64,000 nucleotides of DNA, taken from assembly GCA_963817025.1 (NCBI GenBank), contig CAWFML010000004.1, forward strand, positions 434,001 through 498,000, written 5' to 3'. Below are positions 42,227 through 49,895 of the stretch, piece by piece. This DNA is from JACMLC01 sp963817025. Its GTDB lineage: Bacteria; Acidobacteriota; Blastocatellia; Pyrinomonadales; Pyrinomonadaceae. Below the pieces are notes generated by a model. The model did not search any database. It was given only the letters and a program-made list of their open reading frames with translations, and was not told the DNA's origin. Positions within the stretch are counted from its first letter, which is position 1. Each line of letters starts with the position of its first letter. The translations under genes and the position numbers were made by a program.

Positions 42227-43405
42227 TTATTTTCTGAAAACGTAGTAGACCACTCCCGCAAAATCATCCGTGAAGAGAAAAGCATCCGCGCCCATTTGCA
42301 AGACATCCACGGGCCTGCCGTAAACCTTGCCGTTCTGCAAAAAGCCGTTGATGAAATCCTGCGGCAATCCCTTTTCGCGCACGCGCATAATGCGATAGCC
42401 GCGCTTGAGCTTGAGTTCCGAAGCTCCATGAAGAGCTACCAGAAAACTGTTTCTTAATCCGGCGTCGCCTGCGCTGGCGTCGAAATATTCAAAGCCGAGC
42501 GGCGAGCTATGCGCGCTAAACGCCGTCAAGCCGACCGGCACGGACGAACATTTTTTCCGGTTCCTGCCGAATTTGCCGTCGAGATGAACGCGCCTGCGAT
42601 ACTCGTAGCAATAGGGCCAGCCGTAATCCGTGTTTTGTCGAACAGCATACATCGTATCATCCGGCTTGTTATCGCCCAGATGATCCGAACCCATGTTGGT
42701 CGCAAACAATTTTCCCTCAATCCACTTGAGGCCGACCGCATTGCGCAAACCCTTTGCGTAGATACGACGATTCCGCCCGTCCGCATCCATCTCCAAAATC
42801 GCCGCCCGCACTTCTTCTTTTTCCACGCAGGCGTTGCAACTGCTGCCGACGGCAACATAGAGCTTGCCGTTCGAGCCAAACGCGAGCGTGCGCGTCAAAT
42901 GCCAGCCGCCGTACTTGTAGCTCAAACCGTAGTCCGGAAAAGTCTCTAAAGTTTCAGGCTTGCCCGACGGGGCCGTCTCGCCCGCCCTGTACCTGTAGCG
43001 CACAAGCTTGTCCGTCAGCGCTAGATAAAACCAGTGCTGCCCGCGCGCGTCCGTGTGAAAAGCGCAGCTATTCGGATTGCGCAATCCGGTCATGTACGGC
43101 GTCACCTTGCCAAAGCTTCCGGTGTCCGCATTGAAATTTTCCAGAATGTAGACCGCGCCGCGCGTGTTGTCCGCGAGGTTGTACATGTCCGTCACAAAGA
43201 TTCTGCGGTCTGGACTCTCGGCCATAAAACGGACGCGCTTCAAGCCTTCGGCGGCGACGCGGATTTCATAACCTTCCGGCAGGTTGAGCTTGAAAGTCTT
43301 GCCGTTTTTGAGAGCGATGCTATGCGGAACGAGTTTCAGCGACTGGGCCGGAACAGGTGATGCACAGATAAGGAAGAAGCAACAGATGCTGATGACTCTT
43401 TTCAT
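42227..43405 (-). CDS. Exported PQQ-type sugar (sorbosone) dehydrogenase-like protein
   Basis: About 392 residues with a signal peptide (VISICCFFLICASPVPA). The mature protein is a six-bladed propeller of the glucose/sorbosone dehydrogenase family: LPEGYEIRVAAEGLKRVRFM, FGSNGKLYVAVGSSCNAC, YAKGLRNAVGLKW and DYGWPYCYE are typical. Family members oxidise aldose sugars in the periplasm with PQQ; the CNAC cysteine pair near the active site is common in the family. The start at 43405 is chosen because it gives a compact signal peptide with AGAGCG upstream. No PQQ synthesis genes are in the window. Confidence 0.85.
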   Translation of the reverse strand: MKRVISICCFFLICASPVPAQSLKLVPHSIALKNGKTFKLNLPEGYEIRVAAEGLKRVRFMAESPDRRIFVTDMYNLADNTRGAVYILENFNADTGSFGKVTPYMTGLRNPNSCAFHTDARGQHWFYLALTDKLVRYRYRAGETAPSGKPETLETFPDYGLSYKYGGWHLTRTLAFGSNGKLYVAVGSSCNACVEKEEVRAAILEMDADGRNRRIYAKGLRNAVGLKWIEGKLFATNMGSDHLGDNKPDDTMYAVRQNTDYGWPYCYEYRRRVHLDGKFGRNRKKCSSVPVGLTAFSAHSSPLGFEYFDASAGDAGLRNSFLVALHGASELKLKRGYRIMRVREKGLPQDFINGFLQNGKVYGRPVDVLQMGADAFLFTDDFAGVVYYVFRK

Positions 43406-43424
43406 GAATATCGCTCTCATTGAG

Positions 43425-43516
43425 ATTTCACGCAAAGGCGCAAAGGAAAAACCGGGGGCGCAAAGAGAGCTTCAACTCCTTTGCGTCTTATCTTTTCTCT
43501 TTGCGCCTTTGCGCGA
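43425..43516. repeat. Family B palindrome overlapping the end of nfo
   Basis: CGCAAAGGCGCAAAG at about 43431 pairs with CTTTGCGCCTTTGCG at about 43500. The right arm encodes the last residues of endonuclease IV (GAKRKDKTQRS), so the element has been taken into the gene. Confidence 0.8.
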
Positions 43517-44374
43517 GCCGTTCGTTTCGCTCTTAACAAAAGACCTCAAAGCTTCCAGATTGCGCGCATCATCAAGCTCATCATCCTGCGGCGTTTCGAG
43601 CAGGAAAGCCGCGTGTGCAAGCTGCGGGTGACGCGCGACGCGCGCGAGCGCATCATGCCCTATATGGCCCAGACCGATGTGCCAGTGGCGGTCAACACGC
43701 GAATTATATTCGGCCTTTGAATCATTAAAGTGGACTGCGCGGACATTCTTTGTCCCGACGTTTCTGTCAAGCGATTCCATCGTCGCAGTCAAACCATCCG
43801 GCTCGCGTATGTCGTAGCCCGCCGTAAAAGCATGCGCCGTGTCGAAGCAGACGCCGGGATCGAGTTCGGGACAGCCCTCTATAATCTCCCGCAGATGCTC
43901 GAAGCGATGGCCGATGCACGCGCCCTGCCCCGCAGTATTTTCCAGCAGGACACGAAACGCTCCGAGTTCAATTCCGTCGCAGGCTACTTTTAAGCTTTCC
44001 GCGCAAGTGCGTATCCCGTCCGCCTCGCACGCGCCCTTTGCGCTGCCCGGATGGACTACCAGATAATCCGCGCCTAAGAGAATGCCGCGCTCGACCTCTT
44101 CACGAAACGACGCGATGGATTTTTCGCGTATCACTTCGTCCGCCGCCGCGAGATTAATCAGGTAGTTGGCATGTATGACGACCGGAGAGATTTTAGTCTC
44201 GGCGCGCACGGCGCGGAATTTTTCCACTTCTTCTTCCGACAGCGGCTTTGCCATCCACCCGCGCGGGTTGCGCGAAAAAATCTGCACCGTCTCGCAACCA
44301 CGCTCGCGCGCTTTCAATAAAGCATTGTGCAAGCCGCCTGCTATCGGCGCGTGAAATCCAATCAATTTACTCAT
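43472..44374 (-). CDS. nfo: Endonuclease IV (AP endonuclease)
   Basis: Cuts DNA 5' to abasic sites in base excision repair. The 300-residue TIM-barrel protein starts KLIGFHAPIAGGLHNALLKA and has the zinc-ligand motifs YLVVHPGSAKG, CFDTAHAFTAGYD, VHFNDSKAEYNSR and HWHIGLGHIGHD. Three metals are bound in known members. The last about 15 residues (NGSRKGAKRKDKTQRS) are Lys/Arg-rich and come from the family B palindrome, so the native end is probably near FVKSE. The ATG lies at the edge of a family C element. It sits between the four-helix gene and the dehydrogenase gene. Confidence 0.94.
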   Translation of the reverse strand: MSKLIGFHAPIAGGLHNALLKARERGCETVQIFSRNPRGWMAKPLSEEEVEKFRAVRAETKISPVVIHANYLINLAAADEVIREKSIASFREEVERGILLGADYLVVHPGSAKGACEADGIRTCAESLKVACDGIELGAFRVLLENTAGQGACIGHRFEHLREIIEGCPELDPGVCFDTAHAFTAGYDIREPDGLTATMESLDRNVGTKNVRAVHFNDSKAEYNSRVDRHWHIGLGHIGHDALARVARHPQLAHAAFLLETPQDDELDDARNLEALRSFVKSETNGSRKGAKRKDKTQRS

Positions 44375-44456
44375 TTATTCATCTGCTCATTTACCCATTT
44401 ATTTATTGACTCTATGAAAAATTTCAGAATGAATCAATTAGCAAATGAGTAACTAA
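44365..44456. repeat. Family C element between nfo and the four-helix gene
   Basis: TTACTCATTTATTCATCTGC and AATCAATTAGCAAATGAGTA form an imperfect inverted repeat. It begins directly after the stop codon of the four-helix gene on the minus strand and touches the nfo start codon. Confidence 0.7.
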
Positions 44457-44813
44457 TCACTTCTTTCGGGCTGTATATTGTGAAGCGGCAAAAATTGCTA
44501 ACAGCTCGTTAGCTTCAAGCAATAGATTGTCCATTCGGTCATGTTTGACAACGTCTGTTTCAATTAGCAATTCAAGCCAGAAGACCGTTTCATCGGCTTC
44601 TTCAACCACGATTCCAAGCTTTGCAATAAATTCTGCTTTTGAGCGGGCGCGGCACGCGGCACGATAGTTGGCAGCAACGGAAGTGCCCGAACGCAATACC
44701 TGTTTGCCAATAATTCGAGCTTCCTCTGTTTTGGGTAGTGAACGAAACATCCTGACCACTCGAATAGCAAATTGTTTCGTCCGGTTCTTCAGCTCATCTG
44801 CCTGAAAACTCAT
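44457..44813 (-). CDS. Four-helix-bundle protein (23S rRNA IVS type)
   Basis: A 118-residue helical protein. KQVLRSGTSVAANYRAACRA followed by SKAEFIAKLGIVVEEADETV and FWLELLIE is the signature of the four-helix-bundle proteins first found in intervening sequences of 23S rRNA genes and common as stand-alone genes in many phyla. They form pentamers with a basic surface; their role is unknown. Family C palindromes lie on both sides, which is unusual and suggests that the gene moves as a repeat-bounded unit. Confidence 0.88.
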   Translation of the reverse strand: MSFQADELKNRTKQFAIRVVRMFRSLPKTEEARIIGKQVLRSGTSVAANYRAACRARSKAEFIAKLGIVVEEADETVFWLELLIETDVVKHDRMDNLLLEANELLAIFAASQYTARKK

Positions 44814-44822
44814 AATCTATGG

Positions 44823-44860
44823 TTGCTCATTTATTCATTTACAAATGAATAAATGAGCAA
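44823..44860. repeat. Family C palindrome upstream of the four-helix gene
   Basis: Arms 44823-44840 and 44843-44860 (TTGCTCATTTATTCATTT and its exact complement, 18 bp) with a two-base loop. The further TGAGTCAATTT runs into the stop codon of the dipeptidase gene. Confidence 0.9.
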
Positions 44861-44873
44861 ATGAGTGAATGAG

Positions 44874-46148
44874 TCAATTTCTTTCCACTTGCTCCATAAC
44901 GCGCAGGATGTTGCCGCCTAAAATTTTATTGATGTCTTCTTCCGTGTAGCCGCGCTTCAACAATTCTTTTGTCAGGTTCGGCAGCTCCGAGACGTTTGAG
45001 AGGTCTGCGGTGACGGCCATGATGCCGTCAAAGTCAGAACCCATGCCGACGTGGTCGATGCCGACGAGTTTGACGATGTGGTCTATGTGGTCAACGATGC
45101 GTGTGACGCTGACGGGCGGCAAGCGCGCCTCATATTCTTTGAGACGCACGCGGTCGCGCGCCATCTTCTTCTGGGCCGCGCTGCCCTGCTCTTCACCCGA
45201 AGCTTTCTGGACCAGAGGCGCAATCTCCGCATCAACCTGTTTTTTCTTCTCGCTCCAACCCGGCTCAAGAAATTCAGGATAAAAGACGACGCAGACGACG
45301 CCGCCCGTTTTCGCCAGCGCGCGTATCATCTCGTCGTCGAGATTGCGCGGGACGTTGGTGATGGCACGCGCATTCGAGTGCGAAGCGATAATCGGTTTGG
45401 TAGAAGTGTTGACGATGTCCCAGAAAGCCAAATCCGAGACATGCGAGACATCCACCATGACGCCCAGACGGTTCATCTCGCGGATCACATTTTTGCCGAA
45501 CTCGGTGAGGCCGCGCGTGCGCCCCGCCTCATCGCCGGAAGAGCCTGCCCAGCTCGTCGAGACGCTCCACGCGGGCGACATGTAGCGCACGCCCATCTTG
45601 TAATAACGCTCTACGTTTTCCAGCTTCTCGTCAATCGCGTAGCAACCTTCGAGGCCCATCAGCGCGGAGAGCTTTCCCTGTCCGGCGATGCGACGCACGT
45701 CGCCCGCGCTCATAGCCATCTCCCAAGTGTCGGGAAACTTTTCTGCGAGCGCGCGCACGACTGCTATCTGTTCGTCTGCGCGTTTGGTCGCGCCCGCGCC
45801 GCTCACGCCGTAAAGCTGCGGCTCGACCCAGATGGAGAAGAACTGCGCGTCGAGGCCGCCGTCCTTCATCCGCACGGAATCGAGATGACCATCCGGGAGA
45901 CGTTTGCTCAGGTCAACCTGCTCGTCAAGGAGCCTTTGCGTCGTGTCGGCGTGCAGGTCTATGGCGATGGCGCGGCGATGAAGCGCAAGCGCGGCGTCGT
46001 CCGTCGCCTGTGAGACGGAAGCTTCGGGAGCTGGCGTATTTTTTTGTTCGGTGCTTTGTGACATGCGGCAATTGTTGAAACAGAGAAAGAGAAGGACGAG
46101 CGCGAGCCTGTAAGCGGGAACAAAAGTGTGCTGTGGCTTGTGTCTCAT
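44874..46148 (-). CDS. Exported membrane dipeptidase (peptidase M19)
   Basis: About 424 residues. The N-terminus has a basic region and hydrophobic LALVLLFLCFNNC, a signal peptide and perhaps a lipoprotein anchor, though FNNC is not a good lipobox. The amidohydrolase-fold catalytic domain has IDLHADTTQRLLDE (metal-binding His and Asp), LMGLEGCYAID (bridging Glu), IIASHSNARAITNVPRNLDD (His) and GIDHVGMGSDFDG (Asp). M19 enzymes cleave dipeptides and some beta-lactams. Its TGA stop lies in TTGACTCATT of a family C element. It is divergent from ilvE. Confidence 0.92.
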   Translation of the reverse strand: MRHKPQHTFVPAYRLALVLLFLCFNNCRMSQSTEQKNTPAPEASVSQATDDAALALHRRAIAIDLHADTTQRLLDEQVDLSKRLPDGHLDSVRMKDGGLDAQFFSIWVEPQLYGVSGAGATKRADEQIAVVRALAEKFPDTWEMAMSAGDVRRIAGQGKLSALMGLEGCYAIDEKLENVERYYKMGVRYMSPAWSVSTSWAGSSGDEAGRTRGLTEFGKNVIREMNRLGVMVDVSHVSDLAFWDIVNTSTKPIIASHSNARAITNVPRNLDDEMIRALAKTGGVVCVVFYPEFLEPGWSEKKKQVDAEIAPLVQKASGEEQGSAAQKKMARDRVRLKEYEARLPPVSVTRIVDHIDHIVKLVGIDHVGMGSDFDGIMAVTADLSNVSELPNLTKELLKRGYTEEDINKILGGNILRVMEQVERN

Positions 46149-46246
46149 CCGAAAGATTGAAACCGGGAGCAGGAGCAATTTTTTACGAGCTTCTCAAGAG
46201 AGCTTTGACAGGGTACGCGACCTCTTGCGCCGGAATCAAGCTCGCC

Positions 46247-46276
46247 TTGCCAAGCAATGCGGCTTTACGGTATTGT
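46247..46276 (+). promoter_or_regulatory. Candidate promoter of ilvE
   Basis: TTGCCA at 46247-46252, 18 bases, TATTGT at 46271-46276, about 140 bp before the start codon. The fit is moderate; no operator or attenuator was recognised in the leader. Confidence 0.4.
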
Positions 46277-46417
46277 GCCTTTTAAATACAGGCTGCAACA
46301 GAGCGCTTATGCCGCACAAAGTATCTTCATCAAAACGCCCCGGGCGATTTTGAATCAGGGGCTAATGTTTTCGCAGTGCCTTTCATCAAATAATTCCCCG
46401 GAAGGAGTATCAAAGAA

Positions 46418-47497
46418 ATGTTTTCAAAAGACGGTAAAACAAAAGATGCAAAATCTCCACGCATCGCAGACGATGTCTGGTGTAACGGCGAATTTATCAA
46501 GTGGAATGATGCGCGCGTGCATGTCATGTCGCATGTCCTGCATTACGGGTCAAGCGTCTTTGAAGGTATCCGCTGTTACAAAACCAAGCGCGGGCCAGCC
46601 GTCTTTCGCCTGCAAGAGCACATGAAGCGACTCTTGAATTCAGCCAAGATTTACCGGATGGATAATGACTGGACGCGCGACCAATTATGTGACGCGACGG
46701 TCGAGCTTGTCGCGCGCAGCGGCATGGAGCAATGCTATGTCAGGCCGATTATCTTCCGCAGTCTGGATGAAGAGCATCCGGCTTTTGGCGTCAACCCGTT
46801 TCCGAACCCGCTGGCCTGCTACATCGGCGCGTGGGACTGGGGCAAATATCTTGGCGATGATGCGGTGGAGAAGGGCGTGGATGTATGCGTCTCGACGTGG
46901 AATCGCCTGACGACGAACTCGATGCCCGCGATGGCGAAGTCCGGGGCAAACTATATGAACTCGCAGCTCATCAAGATGGAAGCCATCCTGAACGGTTTCG
47001 CGGAAGGCATCGCGCTCGATGATCGCGGCTACGTTTCCGAAGGCTCCGGCGAGAATATTTTCCTCGTGTATGAAGGAAAAGTCATCACCCCTCCGCTCTC
47101 GTCTTCAATCCTGCCGGGCATTACGCGCGACAGCGTGATCGAGATAGCCCGCGAGCTTTCGATTCCGGTCGTCGAAGGCGGCATCCAGCGCGCCGCGCTC
47201 TATGTCGCGGACGAGGTTTTCTTCACAGGCACTGCGGCGGAGATTACTCCGATTCGTTCGGTTGACCGCATCACTGTCGGCGCGGGCCGCTGCGGCGAGA
47301 TAACAAAGCGGCTTCAGGAAGTCTTTTTCCAGATCACTTCGGGCGAGCGCGAAGCTCCGGGGCCGTGGCTCACCTATGTTAATAAGAGCGCGGAAGTTCC
47401 CGTCGAGAGTAACGGCCACGGCAAAGCGCAGGTCAAAGAAGCCAGCGCGAGCGCGACCGAAGGGGCGGTTGATTTTCAGACTGTAATGACTGAGTAG
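46418..47497 (+). CDS. ilvE: Branched-chain amino acid aminotransferase
   Basis: PLP-dependent transaminase for leucine, isoleucine and valine. The 359-residue protein belongs to fold class IV: WCNGEFIKWNDARVHVMSHV, LHYGSSVFEGIRCYKT, then the PLP lysine region NSMPAMAKSGANYMNSQLIK, the Glu segment GYVSEGSGENIFLV and the phosphate-binding FFTGTAAEITPI. This fits the IlvE group 1 type. AAGGAG stands 16 bases before the ATG. About 40 Ala/Ser/Glu-rich residues at the C-terminus (EVPVESNGHGKAQV...) extend beyond the usual end. It converges on a repeat-propeller gene, with a perfect palindrome between. Confidence 0.93.
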   Translation: MFSKDGKTKDAKSPRIADDVWCNGEFIKWNDARVHVMSHVLHYGSSVFEGIRCYKTKRGPAVFRLQEHMKRLLNSAKIYRMDNDWTRDQLCDATVELVARSGMEQCYVRPIIFRSLDEEHPAFGVNPFPNPLACYIGAWDWGKYLGDDAVEKGVDVCVSTWNRLTTNSMPAMAKSGANYMNSQLIKMEAILNGFAEGIALDDRGYVSEGSGENIFLVYEGKVITPPLSSSILPGITRDSVIEIARELSIPVVEGGIQRAALYVADEVFFTGTAAEITPIRSVDRITVGAGRCGEITKRLQEVFFQITSGEREAPGPWLTYVNKSAEVPVESNGHGKAQVKEASASATEGAVDFQTVMTE

Positions 47498-47512
47498 ACT
47501 GCGAAGCAAACG

Positions 47513-47595
47513 AAAGTTTCCCGCAAAGGCGCTGGTGACGCAAAGAAAACATGTAAGTTCTTCTTTGCGTCACCAGCGCCTTTGCGGGAAACTTT
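47513..47595. repeat. Perfect 35-bp family B palindrome
   Basis: Arms 47513-47547 and 47561-47595 are exact complements (AAAGTTTCCCGCAAAGGCGC... type) around a 13-base loop. It lies between the convergent stops of ilvE and the propeller gene, so it could terminate both. Confidence 0.93.
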
Positions 47596-47600
47596 TTTCT

Positions 47601-49796
47601 TTACGGATTAAGCGCGGACGGCACTGGCACATCTCCCGCAGTTCCCCACTGCTCTGCCCTCAAAACATTCGAGCCGCTTTGCAGGATATACCACGTGCCT
47701 GTCGAAGGCCGGAAGACAGCTACATCAGTCTTGCCGTCGGCGTTATAGTCTCCCTGTGCGGGCACATCTCCGGCTGCTCCCCACGACTGCCCGCGAAACA
47801 GCTTGAGCGTGCTTTGCTGTATGTACCAACCGCCTTCTGCTGGCCGGTAGACGGCAATATCCTTCTTTGTATCTCCGTCATAATCTCCGGGGACAGCCAC
47901 ATCGCCGTTTGCGCCCCACTGCTCAGAGCGCACGGTGTTGGTCAGGCTCTGGTAGATGTGCCACGTATTGTCTGAGGGACGCATGACGGCCACATCCCAC
48001 TTGCCGTCGCCGTCATAATCACCCGCCACGGGTTTATCTCCGTTTGCACCGAAGGCTTGCGCGCGGAAGTTGCCGGTAAAGCTGCCGAGGTTGATATACC
48101 AGATGCCTGTCGAAGGTCGAAAGACGGCGATTTCGGTCAGGCCGTTGCCGTCATAATCTCCGGGCACAGGCACATCACCGCTCAGGCCAAACTGTCTGGC
48201 CCTGACGATATGATTGGAGCTATTAAGGGCATACCACGTTCCGCTTGAGGGACGAAAGACAGCGAGGTCAGTCTTGCCGTCGCCGTCATAATCTCCCGGC
48301 GCGGGGATGTCACCCGTCGCGCCAAACTGCGTGGCGAGGGTCGCGCCGTTCGTGCTTTGCCTCGCATACCAGGTGTTATCGGAAGGCCGGAAGACGGAAA
48401 GGTCTGTCAGCGTGTCGCCGTCAAAATCTCCCACCTGCCTGTGGCCCGGACGCGTGACATAAACATGAGAAGTCCCTCGACTATTTACCGGAATGGCATC
48501 GCCAAAGGGCGAGCCGACAGTGAACGTATTGTCGCTCAGAGCGACGCTGGTGCCAAAAGCGTCGTTCAGCTTGGCGTTATCAGTGGTGACGCGAACCCCG
48601 CCGCCCCAGACTCCATTCGCGCGCTGAAAGATATGAGCGGCCCCGGCATTCTGAATGGCCGGCAAATCATAGAGTTGTGCCCCGGCAACAATCGTGTCGC
48701 CGTTGATAGCCGTGCTATAGCCGAGAGTTTCACCCGCCTGTGGCTCTGTCGCGGTCAGCTTGGTTTGCTGGCTCCACGTCGCGCCGTTGCGCTGGTAGAC
48801 ATAGATAGAGCCTGCATTCGCGGCCCCCAACGTATCATCGTAGTAGGCGCTGGCGATAGCCGTATCGCCGCTGATGCCAACGCTCCATCCATATAAATCC
48901 CCTGCCGCCGAATCAGCCGGGATAAGGTGAGACTTCTCTGTCCATGTCGTGCCGCTGCGCTGAAAGATAAAAGCAGAGCCGGCATCCGTGCCGCCTCCGT
49001 TGGTATCATCGCCGTAAGCTCCGACGATGAGAGTATCGCCACTGATGGCGAGGCCGACCCCGAAGTGGTCTGCATGCAGCGAATCGCTGCCAAGGAGTGA
49101 CGACTCCAACTCCCACGTCGAGCCATTGAAGCGGTAGACATATGCCGCTCCCGTTTGACCAAGCCCCGGGGAGACTGCGAGGTCGTCGCCGACAACGATG
49201 GTGTCTACGCTGATGGCGACCCTCGCGCCGAAAAAGGGTTGGCCGCTTTCAAGCTTGGCCTGCTTCTGCCATGTCGTCCCGTTGCGCTGAAAGACATAGA
49301 CGGCTCCTGTGGAGTCATTGTTGTTCGGATTACCGATGACCGCCGTGTCACCGCTGAGCGCAACGCTGCTGCCGAAGTTTTTGTTAAAACCGGAGTCGGG
49401 AAGCAGCGTGGCCTGCAAGCTCCATGTCGGCCCGGTACGTTGAAAGATATAAGCCGCGCCCGTGCGGAATGTCCCGGTCAGACGAAGATAAGCGCCGACC
49501 AGAGCAGTGTTGCCGCTGAGCGCGACGCTCCAGCCGAACCGGTCTCCGCTACTCCCATCGGCGGCGGCCAAGCGTGCCTGAAACGATTGAGCAGGGCTAC
49601 TTACGCGCGCAATCCCCGCAGCATCTATGGCCTTCATCAATGAATCGTCAACGCTCTCCGGCTGCCTCTCAGCGTTATTGATGCGCGGAGCAGAAGTGGC
49701 TCCGGCGCGAAGACCGTCTGCAATCAGGCAGAGACCTGTGATGAGAACAAGCGCGACAAAAAGTCTGCCGTATGTGCGCCTGATTGTGTGCTTCAT
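47601..49796 (-). CDS. Secreted double-propeller protein (FG-GAP plus six DYDGDGKTD repeats)
   Basis: A 731-residue protein with a signal peptide (LFVALVLITGLCLIADGLRA). Residues about 75-445 carry about seven FG-GAP blades (FGWSVALSGNTALVGAY; FGSSVALSGDTAVIGNP; FGTSVALSDNTFTVGSP), as in integrin-alpha-like propellers. The C-terminus has six 45-residue repeats, from DFDGDTLTDLSVFRPSDNTW to QWGTAGDVPVPSALNP. No protease or other catalytic motif is seen. It is probably a surface-binding protein. Its repeats are of the RAEQWG subtype, closer to the next gene than to the metalloproteases. Confidence 0.85.
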   Translation of the reverse strand: MKHTIRRTYGRLFVALVLITGLCLIADGLRAGATSAPRINNAERQPESVDDSLMKAIDAAGIARVSSPAQSFQARLAAADGSSGDRFGWSVALSGNTALVGAYLRLTGTFRTGAAYIFQRTGPTWSLQATLLPDSGFNKNFGSSVALSGDTAVIGNPNNNDSTGAVYVFQRNGTTWQKQAKLESGQPFFGARVAISVDTIVVGDDLAVSPGLGQTGAAYVYRFNGSTWELESSLLGSDSLHADHFGVGLAISGDTLIVGAYGDDTNGGGTDAGSAFIFQRSGTTWTEKSHLIPADSAAGDLYGWSVGISGDTAIASAYYDDTLGAANAGSIYVYQRNGATWSQQTKLTATEPQAGETLGYSTAINGDTIVAGAQLYDLPAIQNAGAAHIFQRANGVWGGGVRVTTDNAKLNDAFGTSVALSDNTFTVGSPFGDAIPVNSRGTSHVYVTRPGHRQVGDFDGDTLTDLSVFRPSDNTWYARQSTNGATLATQFGATGDIPAPGDYDGDGKTDLAVFRPSSGTWYALNSSNHIVRARQFGLSGDVPVPGDYDGNGLTEIAVFRPSTGIWYINLGSFTGNFRAQAFGANGDKPVAGDYDGDGKWDVAVMRPSDNTWHIYQSLTNTVRSEQWGANGDVAVPGDYDGDTKKDIAVYRPAEGGWYIQQSTLKLFRGQSWGAAGDVPAQGDYNADGKTDVAVFRPSTGTWYILQSGSNVLRAEQWGTAGDVPVPSALNP

Positions 49797-49895
49797 GCCG
49801 GGCGGGCCTCCTAAGGAAAGTTGCGAAACTATCTATCACAAGCAACAGGCTAAGACAATGCTTTTTCGCATCAAGGCGGCGACGGGCGAAAAGTA

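Noticed and set aside
46277..46417. A leader peptide and attenuator before ilvE
   Set aside because: The only short frame (MPHKVSSSKRPGRF) has no run of Leu, Ile or Val codons and no alternative hairpins were seen.
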